Shown here one piece after another: positions 5,802 through 8,292 of a DNA stretch of 8,292 bases. The stretch's first letter is position 1. Every line of letters starts with the position of its first letter. The stretch is taken from positions 1 to 8,292 of the forward strand of contig CAYWKL010000039.1 in the NCBI GenBank assembly GCA_964459095.1, written 5' to 3'. The notes beneath the pieces were generated by a model, which saw only the letters and a program-made list of their open reading frames with translations, did not search any database and was not told the origin of the DNA. Made by a program: the position numbers and the translations under genes. The stretch is from CAYWKL01 sp964459095 (GTDB taxonomy: Bacteria; Patescibacteriota; Microgenomatia; Daviesbacterales; UBA10151).

Positions 5802-6480
5802 GCCCCAAGAATCTTAAGATTTTTTTTCTTTCTTCTAAAGAACTCACAATTAATTTAGGAGCAAGTTTTTCTAGAACTTCAACTTTATGAAACCCACTTG
5901 CAACAGATATAGCTTCTATTCCACCCTCCTTAGCACAGGCTACATCTCTTGGGGTATCCCCAATAATTACTAAATCCTCTTTTTTTGCATTTGGTTTAAT
6001 TTTTTTTCTGACTCTTTTTAGAGCAACATCAATTAAATCAACTCTCTTGTATGCTAAATTTCCAAATGCTCCAAAATCTATATATTTTTTTAAACCCACC
6101 ACCTCAAGTTTCTTCCAACCAATATCTTCTATATTTCCAGTTAAAACCCCAACGATTGCTCCTTTCTTTTTTAGTTCTTCTAAAAGTTTCCTTACCCCAG
6201 GAAGGGCAATTATCTCGGTTTTATTTATATGTTCAAAAAAATATTTCACAGCCAAATCAAAAGCTGTTGGGAGTTTTTTAAATATTTCTTCCTCAGGTAC
6301 ATTGTGCAATCTTAAAACTTCAATAATAATCAGGCTGTCTATTTTTCCATCATAAGAAATTTCACTCATCGATGCTTTGATGTGGTAGACACTTGAAAAC
6401 ACAAAATCTAGAGCATCTTTATGTACTTGGTTGTGTCCTCTTAGAATAGTCCCATCTAAATCAAAAAGAGGTATTTTCAT
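5788..6480 (-). CDS. HAD-superfamily phosphatase, phosphoglycolate phosphatase-like
   Basis: This 230-residue protein is a haloacid dehalogenase-type hydrolase with a cap insert after motif I. Motif I is FDLDGT (nucleophile Asp7, acid/base Asp9), motif II is LTGN (Thr114), motif III is probably Lys145 in YKR, and motif IV is IIGDTPRD (Asp175, Asp179). The helical cap between about residues 15 and 90 and the LPGVRKLLEELKKKG segment fit the Gph/PGMB-like group, which hydrolyses small phosphate esters such as phosphoglycolate, sugar phosphates or nucleotides in the cytosol. The exact substrate cannot be read from sequence. Its ATG lies inside the end of the HD-domain gene (20-nt overlap), with AAGG 8 nt upstream, so translation is probably coupled. 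Its stop codon falls in the CIRCE element of lon. Confidence 0.88.
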   Translation of the reverse strand: MKIPLFDLDGTILRGHNQVHKDALDFVFSSVYHIKASMSEISYDGKIDSLIIIEVLRLHNVPEEEIFKKLPTAFDLAVKYFFEHINKTEIIALPGVRKLLEELKKKGAIVGVLTGNIEDIGWKKLEVVGLKKYIDFGAFGNLAYKRVDLIDVALKRVRKKIKPNAKKEDLVIIGDTPRDVACAKEGGIEAISVASGFHKVEVLEKLAPKLIVSSLEERKKILRFLGLDRY

Positions 6481-7180
6481 TTAATGAGCCTTCGAAGCTA
6501 GTCTCTTGCTTCGCAATAAAGTACTTCCTTGGAGTATATAATTCGGGGTTGCTGAATATCTTAGCAATTAACTCTATCCCGTACTGAAAAGGTTTTCCAT
6601 AAAAACAATCACAATATTGATTAAATAAAGACTCTTTATATAAACCTTCACATTTTGACTTAACATCATTAATCAATTTTTCAAAAGGCCAATCAAGGCG
6701 CGGCTTCAAGTAAGGATCGCTAAATTCACCGTGTATCCCTACACATTTAGAAATGTAAGATACTAAACCGTTATTTAAATCCATCCCTTCTAAAACATCT
6801 TTAATTATTGTTGATCCCCAATATTCATGGCTAGGATAAGCTGTGATATCTTTACCTAAAATCATCTCCAGCGGTTTTTCTTTTGCTCCTTCTTTAAACC
6901 ACAAAATTTTCCCAATATCATGAAGAAGGGCTACTATAATTAAAACATCAGATCTTTTCATACCGTACACTTTTTCATTCATAAATTCCAAAAATTTGAG
7001 TCTAGCTTCTTTATTTGTAATAAAATTTCCTTTAGAGGCTTCTTTAGCTTTCTCACAAGTTAAAATTAAATGATCAAAAGTTTTTTGGTGGTCATGATAA
7101 GCATTATTTTCTACAATATTCTTAAGCTTTAAGAATAAGTGATTAGCCTTGATTTTTTCTATAATTTCATCTAGGTTCAT
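6461..7180 (-). CDS. HDIG/HD-domain phosphohydrolase-like protein
   Basis: This 239-residue soluble protein has an HD-domain metal-binding pattern: His37 in FDHL, the His87-Asp88 pair within LLHDIGKI (an HDIG motif), His118 in SHEYWG and His150 in GIHGEF. HD proteins are metal-dependent phosphohydrolases acting on nucleotides, cyclic dinucleotides or related esters, but nothing in the flanking sequence names the substrate. The first 75 residues are helical and charged. The C-terminal 90 residues match no domain I recognise and include a Cys/Tyr-rich stretch (FNQYCDCFYG). Overlap with the HAD gene and the 3-nt gap to the membrane protein gene indicate one operon. AAGGG lies 8 nt before the ATG (7189-7193). 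The HD/HAD pairing suggests successive dephosphorylation steps, which is inference. Confidence 0.82.
   Translation of the reverse strand: MNLDEIIEKIKANHLFLKLKNIVENNAYHDHQKTFDHLILTCEKAKEASKGNFITNKEARLKFLEFMNEKVYGMKRSDVLIIVALLHDIGKILWFKEGAKEKPLEMILGKDITAYPSHEYWGSTIIKDVLEGMDLNNGLVSYISKCVGIHGEFSDPYLKPRLDWPFEKLINDVKSKCEGLYKESLFNQYCDCFYGKPFQYGIELIAKIFSNPELYTPRKYFIAKQETSFEGSLNENTSF
6489..6492 (-). promoter_or_regulatory. Ribosome binding site of the HAD gene
   Basis: AAGG on the minus strand lies 8 nt before the ATG at 6480, within the last codons of the HD-domain gene. The spacing equals that of the HD gene's site, supporting this start and coupled translation. Confidence 0.5.
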
Positions 7181-7183
7181 AAA

Positions 7184-7510
7184 TTAATCCCTTTTTCTTA
7201 GAAAAAAATAATCATAAAGAAGCTCACTGATTAGAAGGAAAATAGGAAGAGCAACAGTTATTACCGTCATTAAAACTGCTGAGGATCTTTTTGCGCCGTG
7301 ACTTTGGTTAGGAAACTCCATACAATCTCTTCGCTCTAATATTCCACCTGAAGTTTCATCACAAATTTGAACTTGTGATTTATACTCTTTATCCTCTATA
7401 TATCCATACCAAAGAAAGCCTGCGTATAAAGCTAAAATTAATGTTATTCCCAAAACTACTCTGGAAAATATTTTAAATAATTTAGAATCTGCAGGTTTGA
7501 GAATAAACAT
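7184..7510 (-). CDS. Small two-helix membrane protein, unknown function
   Basis: I do not recognise this 108-residue protein. It has a basic N-terminus, a hydrophobic segment at about 17-37 (RVVLGITLILALYAGFLWYG), a polar loop of about 40 residues, and a second hydrophobic segment at about 78-104, ending in the charged tail LRKRD. The loop has two cysteines, Cys50 and Cys63, flanking TSGGILERRD. If both termini are cytoplasmic, as the basic ends suggest, the loop is outside and the cysteines could form a disulfide. It lies 27 nt after cobO and 3 nt before the HD gene, so it is in the same cluster. A TACAAT box ends 6 nt before the ATG, so it may also start its own leaderless transcript. Confidence 0.75.
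   Translation of the reverse strand: MFILKPADSKLFKIFSRVVLGITLILALYAGFLWYGYIEDKEYKSQVQICDETSGGILERRDCMEFPNQSHGAKRSSAVLMTVITVALPIFLLISELLYDYFFLRKRD
7189..7193 (-). promoter_or_regulatory. Ribosome binding site of the HD-domain gene
   Basis: AAGGG on the minus strand lies 8 nt before the ATG at 7180, next to the stop codon of the upstream gene. It supports that start. In this window only the two internal genes of the cluster have such a site. Confidence 0.6.
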
Positions 7511-7516
7511 ACTTTA

Positions 7517-7545
7517 ATTGTAACCCAAATTTATTGTTTAGTAAT
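7517..7545 (-). promoter_or_regulatory. Possible leaderless promoter of the membrane protein gene
   Basis: TACAAT (7522-7517) ends 6 nt before the ATG at 7510. A weak -35 match ATTACT (7545-7540) lies 17 nt upstream, overlapping the cobO stop codon. The start gene has no Shine-Dalgarno sequence, which fits initiation here rather than only read-through from cobO. Confidence 0.4.
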
Positions 7546-8158
7546 CTATGCCGGGTTTTGCCAAAAGTCCTTTTTCAAAAGGATGTTTAATGGGAATCAT
7601 CTCTGTTACTAAATCTGCTAATTTAAAAAGTGAAGGTTTACCGTGGTGACCTGTTAGAACCAAATCCAAATCTTTTGGTTTATCTTTTATTAGCTTTACC
7701 ATTTGAGAATGTTTAAGTAATTTTCCTGCAACAGCTCCCACTATTTCATCTGCAACAACAACATTCCATTTTCCAGATTTAACTTCTGAATATAAATAAT
7801 CATAAGTTTTATTTGCCATTTTTACATGTTCAGAAAAAGGAGATTGGTCATCAAAAATTTTTACAAACCCTAGGCCTCCTTGGACTAGTTTTACATAAGG
7901 TTTTAACATTTTTACTCCCTCAAGTTCCCCTGTAAACCATACTTTTCCAAACTGGACAACTAAAACTTTTCTTTTATATCCTGCTGCTCTTAAAACCAAG
8001 CCTAAAGAAGCAGTAGTTTTTCCTTTCCCCTCACCAGTATAAACAATCACTAATCCTTTTTTAGTTTCTGTGTATTTAACTTTTCGAGCGGAACGAGAAA
8101 AGGAAGCTTTGCTTATCTTTTTCTTAGGTTTTTCAGTTTTCTTCTTTACTTCTTGCAT
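7538..8158 (-). CDS. cobO: Corrinoid (cob(I)alamin) adenosyltransferase, CobA/CobO/BtuR type
   Basis: From the ATG at 8158 this is a 206-residue protein. Its P-loop GEGKGKTT (42-49) is the special form of this family, which transfers the adenosyl group of ATP to Co(I) corrinoids. Further family features are VVQFGK..FTGELEG (67-81), the acidic VVADEI (134-139), VLTGHHGKP (167-175; most relatives read TGR, so His171 is a deviation), ADLVTEM (181-187), and the closing KHPFEKGLLAKPGIDY (191-206). Residues 5-34 are a Lys-rich extension absent from typical members. No other corrinoid genes are nearby. In bacteria that salvage B12, the likely consumer is an adenosylcobalamin-dependent enzyme such as class II ribonucleotide reductase (inference). 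A GTG at 8224 in frame would add 22 residues but reads through the palindrome at 8194-8212, so ATG 8158, with a TATATT box 6 nt upstream, is preferred. Confidence 0.88.
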   Translation of the reverse strand: MQEVKKKTEKPKKKISKASFSRSARKVKYTETKKGLVIVYTGEGKGKTTASLGLVLRAAGYKRKVLVVQFGKVWFTGELEGVKMLKPYVKLVQGGLGFVKIFDDQSPFSEHVKMANKTYDYLYSEVKSGKWNVVVADEIVGAVAGKLLKHSQMVKLIKDKPKDLDLVLTGHHGKPSLFKLADLVTEMIPIKHPFEKGLLAKPGIDY

Positions 8159-8164
8159 GCTTGT

Positions 8165-8193
8165 AATATACACTTTTTCTATTCCCTTGTTAC
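8165..8193 (-). promoter_or_regulatory. Predicted leaderless promoter of cobO
   Basis: TATATT (8170-8165) ends 6 nt before the ATG at 8158. A -35 match GTAACA (8193-8188) is 17 nt upstream and directly abuts the palindrome 8194-8212. The shared GTGTATATT string with the hppA promoter strengthens the call. Confidence 0.5.
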
Positions 8194-8236
8194 TCCCACC
8201 CTTGGGGTGGGATTGTATTGACACCTGCGGATTTTT
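8194..8236 (+). repeat. REP-like element before the second RAYT: hairpin plus GACA...GGATTTTT tail
   Basis: TCCCACCC (8194-8201) pairs perfectly with GGGTGGGA (8205-8212) across a TTG loop. After 7 nt comes a tail starting GACACCTG and ending GGATTTTT (8220-8236). The layout repeats that at 3215-3255, and, with a different palindrome, at 384-425. It lies between divergent cobO and RAYT promoters. Confidence 0.7.
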
Positions 8237-8246
8237 GCATTATGCT
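8218..8246 (+). promoter_or_regulatory. Promoter of the second RAYT gene, leaderless
   Basis: Perfect -35 TTGACA (8218-8223), 17-nt spacer, -10 TATGCT (8241-8246), then 8 nt to the ATG at 8255. The -35 box overlaps the start of the GACA tail of the repeat. Spacing and the ATGCT sequence match the first RAYT promoter (407-435). Confidence 0.65.
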
Positions 8247-8254
8247 AGCTTCAA

Positions 8255-8292
8255 ATGCCTTCAAGAATTATCCCTTTTGTTAATGACCATTT
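8255..8292 (+). CDS. Second RAYT transposase, first 12 codons only (partial)
   Basis: From ATG 8255 the plus strand reads MPSRIIPFVNDH and then leaves the window. It matches the N-terminus of the RAYT at 443 (MPYRTIPFVNGE) at 8 of 12 positions, and the upstream promoter has the same spacing. The differing residues and the different upstream palindrome show it is a divergent relative, not a recent copy. Nothing beyond the N-terminus can be judged. Confidence 0.75.
   Translation, partial: MPSRIIPFVNDH

Noticed and set aside
6047..6355. Two overlapping plus-strand frames inside the HAD gene
   Set aside because: Both are low-complexity Phe/Ser/Leu-rich antisense readings of a clear HAD phosphatase.
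8159..8224. GTG start for cobO at 8224 giving a 228-residue protein
   Set aside because: The added 22 residues are read from the REP-like hairpin and the RAYT promoter, do not resemble the family, and the ATG at 8158 has a -10 box 6 nt upstream.

Overview
The window looks like a chromosomal piece of an AT-rich bacterium with a small genome, most likely from the Candidate Phyla Radiation (Patescibacteria, perhaps Microgenomates-like). This is inference. It rests on the AT-rich sequence, compact single-gene or short-operon layout, many -10 boxes lying directly against start codons (leaderless mRNAs), REP-associated tyrosine transposases (RAYTs), and this mix of a K+-independent membrane pyrophosphatase, Lon and a corrinoid adenosyltransferase. 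All genes read with TGA as stop, so recoded Gracilibacteria/Absconditabacteria are unlikely. No rRNA, tRNA or CRISPR array was seen.

Layout. Positions 1-326 (minus) hold the 5' part of a 6-phosphogluconate dehydrogenase gene running off the left edge; a palindromic/tandem repeat of about 120 nt interrupts it without breaking the frame. Positions 384-1119 form a RAYT unit: a Y1/HUH transposase gene (443-1090, plus) with two oppositely oriented 17-nt palindromes in front and a third behind. Then come hppA (1134-3125, minus) and lon (3264-5675, minus). The gap between them carries a terminator-like hairpin and a solitary palindrome-plus-tail element. Upstream of lon is a near-perfect CIRCE operator overlapping a strong sigma-A-type promoter. 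A minus-strand cluster follows in transcription order cobO (8158-7538), a small two-helix membrane protein (7510-7184), an HDIG-domain protein (7180-6461) and a HAD phosphatase (6480-5788). At the right edge a second RAYT gene begins on the plus strand (8255 onward), preceded by its own hairpin and promoter.

How it fits together. The chromosomal genes are housekeeping: NADPH-generating sugar metabolism, PPi-driven ion pumping, stress proteolysis under probable HrcA control, cofactor adenosylation and nucleotide/phosphate-ester chemistry. The most unusual content is the repeat biology. Three sites share one architecture (palindrome, 7-8 nt, then GACA followed by a GGATT-containing tail). Two lie in front of RAYT genes and form part of their promoters; the third stands alone between lon and hppA. 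This suggests a REP-like element that is both a mobile substrate and an autoregulatory promoter. A different repeat family has become in-frame coding sequence inside gnd. First genes of transcripts appear leaderless, while the two internal genes of the cluster have AAGG-type ribosome binding sites 8 nt from the start.
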